A stretch of 6,961 bases of DNA. Source: CAZRDB01 sp964598695. GTDB taxonomy: Bacteria > Armatimonadota > Zipacnadia > UBA1398. Within the stretch, counting starts at the first letter, position 1, and each line of letters begins with the position of its first letter. Where the stretch lies: contig CAZRDB010000234.1 of the NCBI GenBank assembly GCA_964598695.1, forward strand, positions 1 through 6,961. The letters are read 5' to 3'. A model generated the notes under the pieces. It saw only the letters and a list, made by a program, of their open reading frames with translations. It had not been told where the DNA came from and did no database searches. Of this stretch, positions 6,795-6,961 are shown one piece after another. Made by a program: the position numbers and the translations under genes.

Positions 6795-6914
6795 CTACCG
6801 CGTCGCGAGCAGGGCCACCTCCGCCTCGGTCAGGGCGCGGTCGTAGATGCGGACCTCGTCGAGGCCGCCCTGCCAAGGCCAGTTGCCCGAGGCGGGGTGG
6901 AGGCCCAGCCCGGA
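6795..6914 (-). pseudogene. C-terminal remnant of a LamG-type (concanavalin A-like) domain protein
   Basis: Read on the minus strand, 39 codons run from 6914 down to a TAG at 6797-6795. They contain GGLDEVRIYDRALTEAEV, the very typical end of a LamG/laminin_G_3 jelly-roll (G-x-I/L-DEVRIYxRALs/tEEv). LHPASGNWPW in front fits the preceding strand of the same fold. Such domains usually sit in large secreted or surface proteins that bind glycans. Codon thirds are nearly all G or C, as in the other genes of the window. The frame is broken by TGA at 6917-6915, and the residues further upstream (Ser/Thr/His-rich) do not look like LamG. Either this is the stump of a decayed or rearranged gene, or the last 50 bases contain an assembly error or junction. 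It is too short to appear as an open reading frame with a start codon. Confidence 0.7.
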
Positions 6915-6961
6915 TCATTCATGAGAAGTAGTCGGTTGTGAGGCATGAGAGGCGAGGGATC

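Larger units (their letters stand above)
6637..6961. other. Terminal 325 bases: convergent spacer plus a gene remnant
   Basis: No intact gene is seen here. The first part (to about 6794) is the spacer between the plus-strand membrane protein gene and a minus-strand remnant, and it holds the two hairpins at 6684-6729. Bases 6795-6914 are the LamG fragment. The last 50 bases (6912-6961) fall to about 52% G+C by hand count and show no coding signal on either strand. Confidence 0.6.

Noticed and set aside
6592..6918. 108-codon minus-strand frame over the LamG remnant
   Set aside because: It is in a different frame from the LamG signature, and its translation is Pro/Arg/Gly-rich. A frameshift joining its ATG to the LamG frame is possible but not supported.

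Overview
The window is a GC-rich stretch (roughly 70% G+C, third codon positions almost all G or C). It starts inside one gene and ends in a broken one, so it looks like a metagenomic contig or a slice of one. Two large polysaccharide-type enzymes, a glycyl radical enzyme (GRE) and a LamG-type tail suggest a carbohydrate-degrading bacterium with anaerobic metabolism. Planctomycetota, Lentisphaerota, Armatimonadota or a similar lineage fits, but this is inferred from gene content only; there is no rRNA or other phylogenetic marker.

Layout: (1) 1-1602 (+) is the 3' part of a clan GH-A glycoside hydrolase resembling family GH39. It has a TIM barrel with both catalytic glutamates visible and a C-terminal beta-sandwich. 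(2) 1748-3925 (+) is a secreted GH36/clan GH-D-like alpha-glycosidase with a signal peptide. It starts at TTG behind a Shine-Dalgarno sequence, just downstream of a perfect 18-bp GC palindrome. (3) 4069-6222 (+) is a divergent GRE of the pyruvate formate-lyase superfamily. It has the C-x-E active site of the eliminase/decarboxylase branch and a C-terminal RVGGYSA glycyl radical loop. (4) 6277-6636 (+) is a short protein with two predicted membrane helices and no recognisable family; its codon use is clearly less GC-rich than its neighbours'. (5) 6637-6961 holds two hairpins and, on the minus strand, the last 39 codons of a LamG (concanavalin-like) domain protein. An in-frame stop cuts that fragment off just where base composition drops.

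The four intact reading frames are co-directional with gaps of 145, 142 and 54 bp. They could be one transcription unit or several; no convincing promoter or U-tract terminator separates them. A plausible but unproven reading is a glycan-use locus: two glycosidases, at least one exported, release sugars or sugar-derived polyols, and a cytoplasmic radical enzyme carries out an eliminase-type step on a product. No radical-SAM activase, transporter or regulator is visible here.

The most interesting point is the divergent GRE beside the glycosidases. The window does not show a complete new system.
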